Shown: in pieces, positions 1 through 12,422 of the stretch
How the letters are laid out: every line of letters starts with the position of its first letter
Position numbering within the stretch: the stretch's first letter is position 1
Source: Rapana venosa
Lineage: Eukaryota; Mollusca; Gastropoda; Neogastropoda; Muricidae
Reading direction: 5' to 3'
Length of the DNA: 64,000 nucleotides
Assembly: GCA_028751875.1 (NCBI GenBank)
Contig: CM054155.1
Coordinates: 55,106,880 to 55,170,879 of the forward strand
The notes under the pieces: generated by a model
The model's database searches: none
What the model saw: the letters and a program-made list of their open reading frames with translations, nothing else
What the model was told of the DNA's origin: nothing
Program-made: the position numbers and the translations under genes

Positions 1-310
1 TTGCAGACAGTGGGTCCTGGTGATGGTTCTGACGGCTAGGCCAAGACTCATTGCCCTGCCCTAAATAACAGCAACCCAAGCTGCCTACAGAGGAGTCTGA
101 CTTTATGTGTAAGCAGGTTTGTAAGAAGGGACAGTGCTTTTCCTACAATAGATCTAGTACTTGTGGTGCATAAAAGATATGCACTCAAACATGTAAACAC
201 ATGCACTGGAGCTATCAGTAAAGAAAAAAGGCCTGTTACTTGACAATGCACCTGTGTAAATTTGCACTCTTCTGCCAATACCTTTACCACTGTGCTGATT
301 ATTAATTTAA
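1..310. other. Unassigned left-edge sequence
   Basis: No gene, splice-flanked exon or repeat family is recognised here. A short open frame on the minus strand has no supporting motif. Confidence 0.4.
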
Positions 311-319
311 TATGTTTTC

Positions 320-412
320 TTTTGAATTACTACTACTACTATACTACTACTACTACTTCTGCTACTACTACTGCTACTACTTCTGCTACTACTACTACTA
401 CTACTACTAAAC
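320..412. repeat. (TAC)n microsatellite
   Basis: Trinucleotide tract of TAC with TGC and TTC variants, about 90 bp. Confidence 0.9.
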
Positions 413-504
413 GTTGACAGTGCAAGTATCATCAGATCTGCCATAAGCATATCAGTCTGTGTCACGATGTGTTTGAAGTTGATTTATCAAAACCCCAGAT
501 CAGC

Positions 505-1725
505 AGCCTATCATAGATCTATGTAATAGCACCCACTCCCCCTGTGAATGCAATCTCACAGATGATCTACCTAATAGCATCCCACTCCCCCTGTGAATGC
601 AATCTCACAGATGATCTACCTAATAGCATCCCACTCCCCCTGTGAATGCAATCTCACAGTGACTACCTAATAGCTCCCCCCCCCCGTGAAGCAATCTCCC
701 GATGATCTACCCAATAGCACCCCCCCCCTTTTGAAAGAAACTCACAAAGACACAAAACATCCCACCCCCTGTAAAGCAACTACATATGCTACCTAATAGC
801 ATCCCACTCCCCCTGTGAATGCAATCTCACAGATGATCTACCTAATAGCATCCCACTCCCCCTGTGAATGCAATCTCACAGATGATCTACCTAATAGCAT
901 CCCACTCCCCCTGTGAATGCAATCTCACAGATGATCTACCTAATAGCATCCCACTCCCCCTGTGAATGCAATCTCACAATGAACTACCTAATAGCATCCC
1001 CCTCCCCACTGAATGCAATCTCACTATGATCTACCTAATAGCAATCCCACTCCCCCACTGAATGCAATCTCACAGATGATCTACCTAATAGCATCCCACT
1101 CCCCCTGTGAATGCAATCCACATATGATCTACCTAATAGCATCCCACTCCCCCACTGAATGCAATCTCACATAGATTTTAACCTAATAGCATCCCACTCC
1201 CCCATTTAATGCAATCTCACATATGATCTACCTAATAGCATTTTCCCCCTCCCCCTGAATGCAATCTCACAATGATCTACCTAATACATCCCACTCCCCC
1301 TGTGCAATATTTACAGATGATCTACCTTAAGCACCCACTCCCCTGTGAATGCAATCTCACAATGATCTACCTAATAGCATCCCACTCCCCCACTGAATGC
1401 AATCTCACAGATGATCTACCTAATAGCATCCCACTCCCCCTGTGAATGCAATCTCACATATGATCTACCTAATAGCATCCCACTCCCCCTGTGAATGCAA
1501 TCTCACATATGATCTACCTAATAGCATCCCACTCCCCCTGTGAATGCAATCTCACAGATGATCTACCTAATAGCATCCCACTCCCCCTGTGAATGCAATC
1601 TCACAGATGATCTACCTAATAGCATCCCACTCCCCCTGTGAATGCAATCTCACAGATGATCTACCTAATAGCATCCCACTCCCCCTGTGAATGCAATCTC
1701 ACAGATGATCTACCTAATAGCAGGC
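505..1725. repeat. 49-bp minisatellite, about 25 units
   Basis: Tandem array with a 49-bp unit that contains 'CCCACTCCCCCTGTGAATGC' followed by AATCTCACAGATGATCT and ACCTAATAGCAT. Units at both ends are nearly identical. The middle (about 660-780 and 960-1330) holds degenerate units with small deletions, an internal decay zone inside an otherwise homogenised array. The array encodes nothing. What the unit derives from is not evident. Confidence 0.95.
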
Positions 1726-2024
1726 CTTTGAAGTTGTGGACCTTCCATCCACACCTACACCCATTGAAGTCACCTTGGTGGGTCTCTGTATAAGTATGTG
1801 AGTGTTCATATGGACTCTGCAGTGTACATGTAATGAATCAGAAGTGGAACAGATTGGCAAAAACACAAGAAATGCTCAGTCCAACCATCAAATCCTTCTC
1901 CCTACCAGGAGAAAAAAATTAGGAGAGGGCAAGATAGACAAAGCCAAACACACATATGTGTGTGTGTGCGCGTGTGCGCACATGTGTGTGAATAAATAAA
2001 TGAATAAATAAATAATAGATAAAC

Positions 2025-2062
2025 GCACACACACATATATATATATATATATTTTTTTTTTT
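2025..2062. repeat. (CA)n(TA)n and poly-T
   Basis: Short CA, TA and T runs abutting the 3' tail of the long SINE-like repeat that starts at 2062 on the minus strand. Confidence 0.85.
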
Positions 2063-2912
2063 GCTGCCTCATCTTCTGTGACTTCCCCGTCCCTGCTGTT
2101 CCCACGCCGCTCATTCCAATCTCCCCTCCCACAGCCATACCCAGATTCGTTAAGTCTCATCCTCACAGTCGGAGGTCCACAGGGAGCCCATCACTATCAG
2201 GCCGCCGTAAGGCCACCAGCCATAGGGGCCCTGCACTGCTGCTGGGTCACTTTGGTGGTGTTCAGTGGTGCCTGTTCTGAGCTAACATACGCGGGACACC
2301 ACCTACTAAGCCCCCTACTAACGACAATATTAGCTCAGTCGCGGAGCCAGACTGAGTGAGTTGCCCACCTGAGGTGGCAACCACCACAGCGTCCCTCCAA
2401 CGACCGTCCCCCGCGAACCTCCAACCCCAAAGGCCCTGTAACAAACTCGTCACAGGCACAGAAGTGAATGGGCAAACCGAATCTGAGTCACCATGAGACC
2501 AGAGCAACTGCGACCACCGAATCAGAGACTTTTTTTTAAATATTTCATGATAATCAATGACAATGAGGATGACATAATTATGCTTCTGTGGAAGTGCAGA
2601 TGCGTTGAGACTACTTGACAGGGTTGTACTCTACGCTTACTATCATAATATATCCCGGAGTCAACTGGGCCCGAGAGATACAGACACCTGCAGTCTTGGT
2701 CAGGTAATTTGAGCAACACTCTCAAACTCGCATCCTTTAAATGGATGAAGCTCGACTGTGTGGTCCCAGTCTTCCTACTGAGCCCACAGCACACTCACTC
2801 TGGGTAGAAGCCGGCCGGAGTCCGAAAAATCCATATGACTCTTATGGGAATCGAACCCGCGACCTTCCAGTCCGTAACCCAAGGCGCTAACCACTTCGCC
2901 ATGGCGGCTGAT
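2060..2912 (-). mobile_element. SINE-C copy 1 (long tRNA-headed repeat, about 840 bp)
   Basis: Reverse-complement copy of the element at 3553-4400. Its 5' end, at about 2910 on the minus strand, is a tRNA-like head with 'GGCGAAGTGGTTAGCGCC' as the A-box region and 'GGTTCGATTCCC' as the B box. The body has no open frame of note and ends in a T-rich tail beside TA repeats. The family recurs at 7785-8905 and 44770-46115. About 840 bp is long for a SINE, so it could be a composite non-autonomous element with a tRNA-derived promoter. Family names SINE-A to SINE-D are local labels. Confidence 0.8.
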
Positions 2913-3363
2913 ATATATATCTTTATATATTTATTTATTTATATTTATATATATAAAATAAATATAAAATATATAAAAAGAAAAGGCAAAAATAATGGCT
3001 GCTTCTCCATCTGTCTGTCATCTGTCTGTGTGTTTATCTTTCCCTGTCTGTCTGAGTCACCCTATCATATGATCAGGGACACACAGGGAAAGACAGATGA
3101 AGAAGTAACCATTACTTTTGCCTTTTTTTCTTACGTTGTTTATACAGTTATATATTGTATATTGCTCCGTTGCTCTTATGTTGATTCCTTGTTTGGAAAT
3201 GTATAAGTAAAACAACAAACACATATTGTGCAGATAAACTTCTCCACCCTACCTCGCCTGTTTACTCTTTCTTGTTATACAGCTACTGCCATACTAACTA
3301 TATGAACAACATAATTACGACAACATTAATGAGAGAGAGAGTTTGTATATATATATATAATAT

Positions 3364-3419
<56 letters not shown>

Positions 3420-3552
3420 ATATATATATATTTGTATATCTATAATATGAGTGTGTGTTTGATGGGTATTCTGGGTTATTTTCAACTACCAGTAAACATA
3501 ATTATTTTTGTGCAAAGCTACTCCCCAAATAAAAAAAAATTGGGGAGGGGAG
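2912..3552. other. AT-rich spacer with (TA)n between inverted repeats
   Basis: AT-rich sequence holding T/A runs at 2910-2990 and a long TA/TAA tract at 3340-3440. A short direct duplication around 'TTTCCCTGTCTGTCTGAGTC' and its inverted match near 3075 is visible. No gene is recognised. Confidence 0.6.
3340..3440. repeat. (TA)n microsatellite
   Basis: About 100 bp of TA with TAA interruptions, in the spacer of the inverted SINE-C pair. Likely to extrude or unwind easily. Confidence 0.9.
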
Positions 3553-4400
3553 GGGACCAGCCACAATGGTGTAGTGGTTAGCGCCGTGGATTTCGGACTG
3601 GAAGGTCGTGGGTTCGAATCCTATAAGTGTCATAGGGACTTTTCGGAATCTAGCCGACTTCTACCCAGGGTCAGTGTGTTGTGGGACCACCCAGTCGAGC
3701 TTCATCTACTTTATGGAAGCTAGTTTGAGAGTGTTGCTCAAATTACCTGACCAACACTGCAGGTGTTTGTATCTCTTTGGCCTGGTTAACTCTGGGATAT
3801 ATTATGATAGTAAGCGTAGAGTACAACCCTGTCAAGTAGTCTCTGCAAGCACATGCACCTTTACAGAAGCATCATTACGTCATCCTCATTGTCATTGATC
3901 AACGTTGAATTTTTTTTTAATTGCCTCTGATTGGTGGTTCTATTTGCTCTGGTCTCATGGTGACCTCAGATTTGATTTTCCAATACATTTCTGTGCCTGT
4001 GGTGAGTTTGTGTCAAAGCCCTTGGGGTTGGAGGTTCAGGGGGGCGTATTTGGAGAGACGTTGTGGTGGCTGCCACCTGGGGTGGGCCACTTACTCAGTC
4101 TGGTTCCGCTACTGAGCTAATACTATCGTTAGTAGAGGGCTTAGTAGTTGGTGTCCTGGTATGTTAGATCAGAACAGGCACCACTGAACACCACCAAACT
4201 GACCCAGCAGCAGTACAGGGGCCCTCTGGCTGGTGGCTCCAAGGCGGCCTGATATTGATAGGCGCAATGTGAACTTCCGACCCTGGGGATGAGACATAAT
4301 AGTCTGGGTACGGCTGTGGCGGGGATTTTGGGATGAGGGGCATGGGAAGGGCATGACAGGAGGTCACAGAAGATGAGGCAGCAAAAAGAAAAAAATGTGT
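3553..4400 (+). mobile_element. SINE-C copy 2
   Basis: Begins with the tRNA-like head ('TGGTGTAGTGGTTAGCGCC' and 'GGGTTCGAATCC') and ends in an A-rich stretch near 4395. Its full body matches copy 1 in the opposite orientation, so the two copies lie head to head about 640 bp apart. Confidence 0.8.
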
Positions 4401-5310
4401 GGGAAGTAGGTGACTAAGCAATGCATAAAAAAACAACTCCAAAACATAGAAGCTGCATAATAAAATCTTCGATGAAATAGCCTAGATCTACTACGTCAGC
4501 TAGGGATGTGTACCCATTGCTGCGATTTTTGTAGATCTAGAAGTCGCAAAGGCTGTATCAAGTATGATGCTGTGTGGAAACTGGGGAGATACTCTATAGA
4601 GTTTTCATACATTGCATTGTCCTGTTAATTTATTATAGCTTTGGGTTTATTTGCTGAGCTATTGGCAGGTAACTTTCTTTATCATTTGTTCCTTTGTTCG
4701 AATTTACAAATGTCCGTCTGCTCAACCGATTTGTCTTTTGCTAGACTTTGGATACTAGTGTTGGGGCCGACTTTAGGAACAATGTGCAACATCTAAGCTA
4801 CGACTTCAATTACGTCATAAAAGTTAAAGAGACGCTACACCAAGGTGTGTTCAGCTTCAATGAAGCAGTACACAAAGTCCCACTGTGTAGTCTACATGCC
4901 ATTTATTGGATGATTAGGCGTTCCTCGGCTAACATATGGGGAGGGGGGAGGGGGATCACCAACAAAATGCACTCTGTCTCACTAATCAATCTGAGAATCA
5001 CTCTGAGACCATAAATACTCACTGGACGAGAAGTTCACGGGTATAGTTATTTTCAAGTACCTTGCCAAAGAGGCAGACACACTTTTGACTTCAGAGGAAT
5101 TTTAGGCCTGAATCCCCTTTCAGTCGAACTCTAATGCTGACCTCTTTGCTTCCCAGTTAAATGCACAAGTGGCTGGTCCATTATGTAGCTTACAGACCTG
5201 AACCATGGACCCATGCAAAAGATGCAAGCTCATGAGGCAGCAGGTATGGACATAAGAAAATATGGAGACCACAGTACAAGGATTGCTGCCACCAGTGCAA
5301 TGACCTACTC
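4400..5310. other. Unassigned sequence upstream of the Ig-like gene
   Basis: No recognised repeat family or exon. A 4748-5014 open frame has no motif and no splice context, so it is not called. Confidence 0.4.
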
Positions 5311-5525
5311 TTCTGAAAGACAGAACAGGCTTTAACGTGTAACACGATGTTCTGTGTGTGTCAACACATGAGACTCTAGCTACTATTTCATCCTCATGAC
5401 TTTTCTGAGAGTAGAGTTGGTACTGATGTTAAATTCAGAGGAAAACAACCCGCAAACGGGTATGTTAGTGGTGGCTGTAATCTATGCCTTCAGGTTGCAT
5501 GCCCAATGCTCTAACCACTAGACAA
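5310..5525 (-). mobile_element. Degenerate SINE-B copy
   Basis: Reverse complement of the SINE-B body (diverged 'ACACGATGTTCTG' and 'GAGACTCTAG' blocks) ending in a tRNA-like head around 'GCTCTAACCACTAGACAA' at 5509-5526. Heavily diverged. Confidence 0.55.
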
Positions 5526-5529
5526 TTCC

Positions 5530-6279
5530 CCCTTCCCTTTTTTGAGGCTGTGGTAGTTTTTATTTTGTCAGTAATGTCTATGATATTAATTGTGATGATT
5601 TGCTATATGGTATTGTTCCTAATATGTTTCTTACCTCATTGTTCCTATTTAAAGTTTCATTGTTTTGAAAATCTATATTAAATGCTTTCTATTACATTAT
5701 GAGCTTTATTTTTCTGTCCTTCAATGAATTTAAACATCAATAAACAACATTCAGATCATTTAACCTTTTATGTGTTTTGCCACATTTGTGTTTATGGTGT
5801 GAAACAGATTATTTAACAGCTCCTTGTAACGGATCTACTTACATTGCACTCATGCTTTTATTTCTGCTTCAAATGATTCAATAAAACCATTCGCCAACTT
5901 ATCTAAGGACACAACCAACAGTTACAGAAATTTCTGTACACCCCCTTTTAGTAGATTTTGCCACATTGGTGTATGGGTGGGAACAAATGATATTTACACA
6001 ACTCCATGCACACGGAGACTAGGTGTAAAAAGACACATCAATGCTTATTCATTTCTGGCTAAGTCAAATAATTTCAATAAAAACAAGAAAACGTTCTGCT
6101 ATAACGTTATCGTAAAGTTGAACACAACCAAACAGTTACAGAATTTGCTGTGACGGGAACTCCAGAATTTTCGTTCTTCTCAGATCTGAGAAACCAAACT
6201 GCTCTGTCCAGTCCTGATTTTTGTGGGATGTTTTCCAAGCCTGTTGCAATAATGTAGTTTACCAGCTGACGGGAAAATT
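5530..6279. other. Presumed promoter/5' UTR region of the Ig-like gene
   Basis: AT-rich sequence preceding the signal-peptide exon. No convincing TATA box or initiator can be assigned. Any transcription start should lie here or further upstream. Confidence 0.35.
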
Positions 6280-6340
6280 ATGAGCATGGGTCAGTTTAAG
6301 TTCACAGCAGGCCTGCTATCTCTTTGGGCTTTGGGCTCTG
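6280..6340 (+). CDS. Ig-like gene exon 1 (signal peptide)
   Basis: ATG at 6280, with a second in-frame ATG two codons later. It encodes 20 codons plus one base and ends at a good donor, G|GTGAGT, at 6341 (phase 1). The single G joins TG of exon 2 to make Val. A classic signal-peptide exon: short, hydrophobic, phase 1. Confidence 0.75.
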
Positions 6341-9300
6341 GTGAGTAGGAGTCTATATTTTGCTTTAAAAAAATTATTAGTCCAGAAGCAAGGTAGCACT
6401 AATTATTGAAATGCGTACAACAAAGCAATGCCTATATTAGTTTGTTTTCTTCCCTTTGGGGAAAATGTGACATACCACTTATAAAGCCCACAATAGGGCC
6501 TAGATTGACTATATATATGTATGTATATATATATATATATATATATTTATTTATTTATTTATCTATAATTATATATATATGTGTGTGTGTATGTGTCCTT
6601 TATTATTATTTTATTTATTCTTTTATATCAAGGATAATGGAATAAGCACTCATGTGCTTTTTTTTACATTCAGTCCCCGTGTGTATGCAGTTTTGTCAAT
6701 TTTGTCATCTGTTTCCACCAGGACATAATGGCCTGCTCTTCCAAAAAGCGGACCAGGATTAAACGTGTGCCCAAGATGTTCTGCACATGTTCGAACACGG
6801 GTCTCGGTTTATAGTCTCATCCGAAGGACTTTGACACTCAGTTTGATTTTTTTGTCAAACTGGGAAGAAAGGGCCTGCGCAAGCATGCCAGTATTTTCCT
6901 TTTTTTTGACTCCTCAGCTTTGGTCATCTGTTCCCACTGGAACATCCTGATCTACTATTTCAACCACTGGCACATACTGGTCTACTATTTCAAAGGCAGA
7001 ACAGGTTTAACATGCGCACAAGATGTTATGCATAAGTTAACACACATGGCCTTCATTTATAGTCTCATCAGGACTCTCAGTGGAGTGGGCTTGGCATTGA
7101 AAGTGGTGGTAGCTCAAATCTGATGTCAATTCCAGGCCATCAAGATTGTGAGCACAATGTTTAACTTCCAGGATATCCCATCCATCCCCTCCTCCCATTG
7201 ACATCATTACTAGTTACCCTACAACAAAATCGTTAAAAATAAGCCAAGCATACAATGGACTTTTCATCCACAATAAAAAGTTTCTTCTGCCAACTTTGCC
7301 AAACAACAATAAATAACATTACTCCTCAATCCATTTTGCATAATATATGTAAGCTTGCATACATCAGGACATTGTCATTTTGCTCAAAGTTCCTTTAGTT
7401 AGGATAAATCTACACAATAGGCCTAAGTAGACTGGTGCAAATATACTCAGAGAGAAGATTTAATGAGGAATTTAAAAATGGAAATTGCCTTGTATGTCAG
7501 CCAAGCAGGCAAAACTGCAGAGTTTGATTTGCAAAAGATATTATGTCTGTTATGTCTCTTTGGGCCTAGTGTGATCTCCATTGTATTGTTGTTGACATTT
7601 GCATAAGATAGTCTAGTTTGTGCATTCAAACTAAATTGATTGACTGCAGAACCAGTGCTTTTTTCAAAGCACACCCTTCTGGTTTTGGGTTGTGTTTCCT
7701 TTCGTGCCGCATATTCCTTTGATGGCTCATGTTGTGCTGTCACCACAATGCTCATTTCAACATCTCTACACTAGCCACACCTATACCTGTCACTTCAATT
7801 GTCAGAAATTCACAAGGAGCGTATCAACTTATTAGCCAGAAAGGCCCTGTACTGCTTCGGGGTCACTTTGGTGGTATTCAGTGGTCGTCTTACAAGCTTA
7901 CTTACTCATGTAGGACATTTTCTTGTTCTGAACTAGCTGAAGACATTCAGATATGCAACGCCAGTCCAAAAGTGATTGGAAATTAGTTTAAACTGCTAAG
8001 CACATCACTTTATATCAACATTAATGATGAAATACGACATTAATAGAAGTATCTATCAAAGGAGACCCCCAATTGAAACTGTGTACATAAGAGTACTCCT
8101 CAACTTTACCGGGTAATCTTTTGAGTTGGACCAAGTTTGCACTCTTGTTTGCTTTGCAATTTGCAGTTATGGTATTGGCTGCACACCTGGTAAAGGAATA
8201 GAGAAATCAGAGACATTTCTTTCAGCATTAAACAACTGCAAATATATTTAGTTGAAGACTAAATGATATTCAGTGGAACAAATCACTCACAGGGAAAAAG
8301 CCTTCACCTTGCTCTGGCCTTCTGTCATTTAATATAAACAATACACAGCGGGAACTGGAAGTTTTCGAACTAGGGGAGTTTTCTCTTTGTTGGGCCTGTC
8401 TACTTTACAACAACAACCACTTAACAACACCACACAGTACCAGCCAAGCCCCCTTCTGATAATGTTTTGTTATGGTGTCAGGCTGAATAAAGCACCATTA
8501 TAGGGTGGTGGCCACCACAACGTCCTTCCAGTGACCTTTTCCTACAAACCTCCAACCCCAAAGGCGTTGACACTAACTCACCACAGGCACAGGAGTGTAT
8601 GCAAATCTGAATCTGAGATAATTATGATGTCAGAGCTATTGTAACTTCTGAATCAGGGGCAGTGTTATTGTATAGTAGTGATGACAAAATAATGATGAAA
8701 TGATGTTGTTATTGAAGTGCATGTACTATAAACCGGTTTAACAGAACTGTACTCTCTTCTTCCTATCATAATGAATCCTGGTGTCTATCATACCTGAGAA
8801 ATACAGACTCCTGCAGCATTGGTCAGGAAATATGAGTAATATTCTTAACATCATAACTGTAAAGAGAATGAAGGATGATTGTGTGGTCTCAATCTTCCCA
8901 ATTTCAAATTCACATTTGGTAGATGTTTCCCCTTCACCTATCATAATCTTGTAGATCATTTGGGCACCACTGCAGTTTTTGCAAATGGCTGCCTCCACTC
9001 TTGGTCCTCAGCTTTCCATAGCAACTCATTCCACTCAAGGCTAGTCCACTGTCTGATGTCTTCAAATCATTTTGTCTGTCTGCATCTTTGTCTCTCTTCC
9101 CGTACTGGTCCCCGTAGAACAGTCTTGGTCAGTCCAGATGTTCTTGTGATGTGCTTGTATGACTTCACTTTGCATTTGTTTCACTTAAGTCGCGAGCACT
9201 TCATATAGTCTAATGGAGTTTTTAATTCTGGTTTTCACTTCCACATTCATGACAGCTCTGTCAATAGACCATTCTTGCTGTAATGCATGGAAATGGTTAT

Positions 9301-12300
9301 AATTTGGATAGTCATTTTGGTTTAAGACTACTTGACTAATATGCCCTACTTCCATAATGTGGCCTGGGGAAATATAAAAATGTGCAGTGTTAATGCTTTT
9401 GAACCTACCTCTTTGATGTGAAAGTTACTCAATTTGACGGTTCCCGTTTTGCCATGGAGTGCGAACAGTTCATTCTTTGTAGGAGCTGGTTACAGCCTGA
9501 GAACTGGTACCTACCTTTCTCTTTGATGTGATTAAAGTTTCTTATAGAAGGAATTTCGTCATTGAAGTATGTTGTTGTGACTAGTAGTTATGACTGATTT
9601 TGTTCTGCTTTCAGTGATGGCCAATGAAGAAGGAGGTCTTTACTTTTGCCTACCCAGCACAACTTCATGGAAAACTGGGGACACTGTCAAGATTCAGTTC
9701 ATGTTATATAGCTTCAAGTTTCCATCAATGTGTGAAAGGGGCACAAATGGGCTAGTGAATTTTGAAAGCAGCACAGATGGCTCGTTTTACAGGAGGCAGT
9801 GTGGTACAGGTGATATCCGGCAGAATGGAGCATGTTCCTTTACTTCTGGCAGACTGGGTTGTGGCTGCACAAGGAAATATTATGGCTTCTACTTCTTGGA
9901 ATACAACTTCGTCTTCACTGCTAATGGACACCGATTTTGGAGAACAAATGTAGCCTGCGTTGACAGGATGGAGAAGGTGCTCTCTATTTCAAAGGCGAAG
10001 GCTGTGTCTATTTGCGTAAGTCGAAATGTGTAGTTTTGTATGTGAGCCTGCATGCGTGTACGTGCATGTGTGTGCGTTTGTGTTTAAATCCATTCAATGT
10101 CACTTCACAAGTTATGATAGTAGACAAAGAAGAGGGGGAAGCTGGTAGTGTATGGGGAAAAGAATCTGAACTTATCTATAATGATAATAAATGTGCATCA
10201 CTGATCTACTGAGCTATGATAAACAGGGAATAAAGTGCATTTCGGAACTCTACCTAAAAAAACAAACTATTGACAACAATGAAAAAGAGTAGACGAATTT
10301 TAATTACTCAATCACATTCAATAGTAAGGAAAACATATCTAAAAGCAATCTGAAAAAAACTTTGTCAGATATTTAAAAAAAAAATGAAATGCCACCCCTT
10401 GCAAACAATACTTAATGATCAAAAAGAACTTTCAGACACTGTATTGGAGCACCTGTTAAAGTCAAAGTAATCATAATAATGCAGGAATAGGACTAGGATT
10501 TTTGTCTTGGAACAATTCAGTATCCACCAACAAACCAAAGAAATAGTACACTTAATAATAATATAATAATAAATAGAATTTATACAGCGCTATATCTTGC
10601 AGAGACAAATCAATGCGTTTGCACTTAACTCATTCTTAAACAGCTATACAACCAGTAACATATAATAGTTCCAACAAGTCCAAATGTGCACGCACATGCA
10701 CACTTACACACACAGACACACACACACACAGGTCACACACCCTGGCTGGGTGATAGAATCTCTGCTGTTGAAGGCAGGGAAAAGCTATGAGATGAAGCAG
10801 GAGAGGCTTGAAATAAAGATGTCTTGAGACTGGCTTTTAAAGTGTCACAAGAAGGCTTTGGCGAAGAGAGAGAGGGAGGTCATTCCAGATCGATGGACCA
10901 GAAATAGAGAAAGAGTGATGGCCAACGGTGGATTGGTTGAAACGAGGTATTCGTAAGGACAAGCTATCTGAAGCAGAGCGCAGGGAACAAGAAGGAGTGT
11001 ACAAGTGAAGACATTCACAGAGATAGGAGGGTGCTGTTTTGTGGAAACATTTGTAACAGAGAGTACTGATCTTATAGTTTACTCTCTGTGGCATTGGCAG
11101 CCGGTGGAGAGATCGTAAGAGAGGGGTAATGTGCTCAGATTTTTTTCTTTGTGAGGACTAGTCAAGCTGCAGAGTTTTGTATACGTTGAAGGGAGTAGAT
11201 TGATGATGCTGGCAGGCCAGCCAACAGAGAATTGCAAAAGTCCAGACATAAAAGAATGAGAGACGTAACGAGTTTGGATGTTGCATCTGTGGACAGGTAC
11301 TTTTGAATTGCACTAATACACTGTAATTGATAGTAGTATGACTGACAGGTCTGGATGATTAATTTTTGCATATAGAGTGTGTTGTCAATAATGACCCCTA
11401 GATATTTCACAGCAGTGGATAGAGGGACTCATGCATTGCCAAATTGTATTGAAGCTGTTGTAATGGAAGAGAGTTTGTGTTTGGTCCCTACAATCATGGT
11501 TTCTGTTTTATCTGCATTTAGCTGTAACTTATTCTGTATCATCCAATTTTGAATAGCTTGAAAGGAGTGGGCCATAGTTGTCAGGAGAGAAGGCAGATTT
11601 TCAGGAGTGTCGCTGCTTAGAATCTGAGAATCATCTGCATAAAAATGATGCTTGATCTGATGACGGTTAATTATATGTGACAATGGAGAAGTGTAGAGGG
11701 TGAAAAGAACAGGGCCAGAACAGATCTCTGTGGAACGCTACATTCGAATCTGGCAGGTACTGACTGAATCTTCTTTACAGTGACTGTCTATAATCGGTCG
11801 ATAAGGTCTGAACTAAACAAGTTAAGGGCTGTATCAGTAATACCAAACGTTTTTTGAAGACAGTAGAAAAGAATAGAGTAGTCAATAGCGTCAAAAGCTG
11901 CAGATAAGTCGAGTAGAGTGAGAAGGGAGATTTTCCGTGAGTCAGAAGAGAGTGAAAGTTAGTTTAAGGTGTGGAAAAGGGTAGTTTCAGTGCTGTTTTT
12001 GACGCGATAGGCAGACTGAAACGCAGGAAGGAGACTGTTGTAGAGAAGGTGGTGGTTGAGCTGTTTTAGAACAACTTTTTCAAGGATTTTAGAGATAAAA
12101 GATAGGTTAGAAACAGGTCTATAGTTCTTCAGAATGTTGGGGTCAAGGTAATGCTTTTGAGTAGAGGTGTGACTATAGCAGTTTTAGAGCTGAAGGAACA
12201 TTTCCAGAAACAAGAGATAAGTTTATTATTTTCGTGATAGTGGCTATATGACGGTGGATCGGTGGTCTAGAGGTAACGCGCCTGTCTAGAAAGCGAAAAG

Positions 12301-12391
12301 TCCGGGTCTGAAGTGTGCGGCGGTTCGTACCCCGTTTGGACCGGAAATTTTTCCCCCATCCATTAGACCATGAGTGGTGGTCTGGGCGCTA

Positions 12392-12422
<31 letters not shown>

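Noticed and set aside
540..1725. CRISPR-like regular repeats
   Set aside because: Units are contiguous 49-bp minisatellite copies without unique spacers, in a eukaryotic context.
4748..5014. 88-codon plus-strand frame upstream of the Ig-like gene
   Set aside because: No motif, no signal peptide, no repeat support; length is within chance.
7447..7755. 102-codon minus-strand frame in intron 1
   Set aside because: No motif and no context; chance frame.
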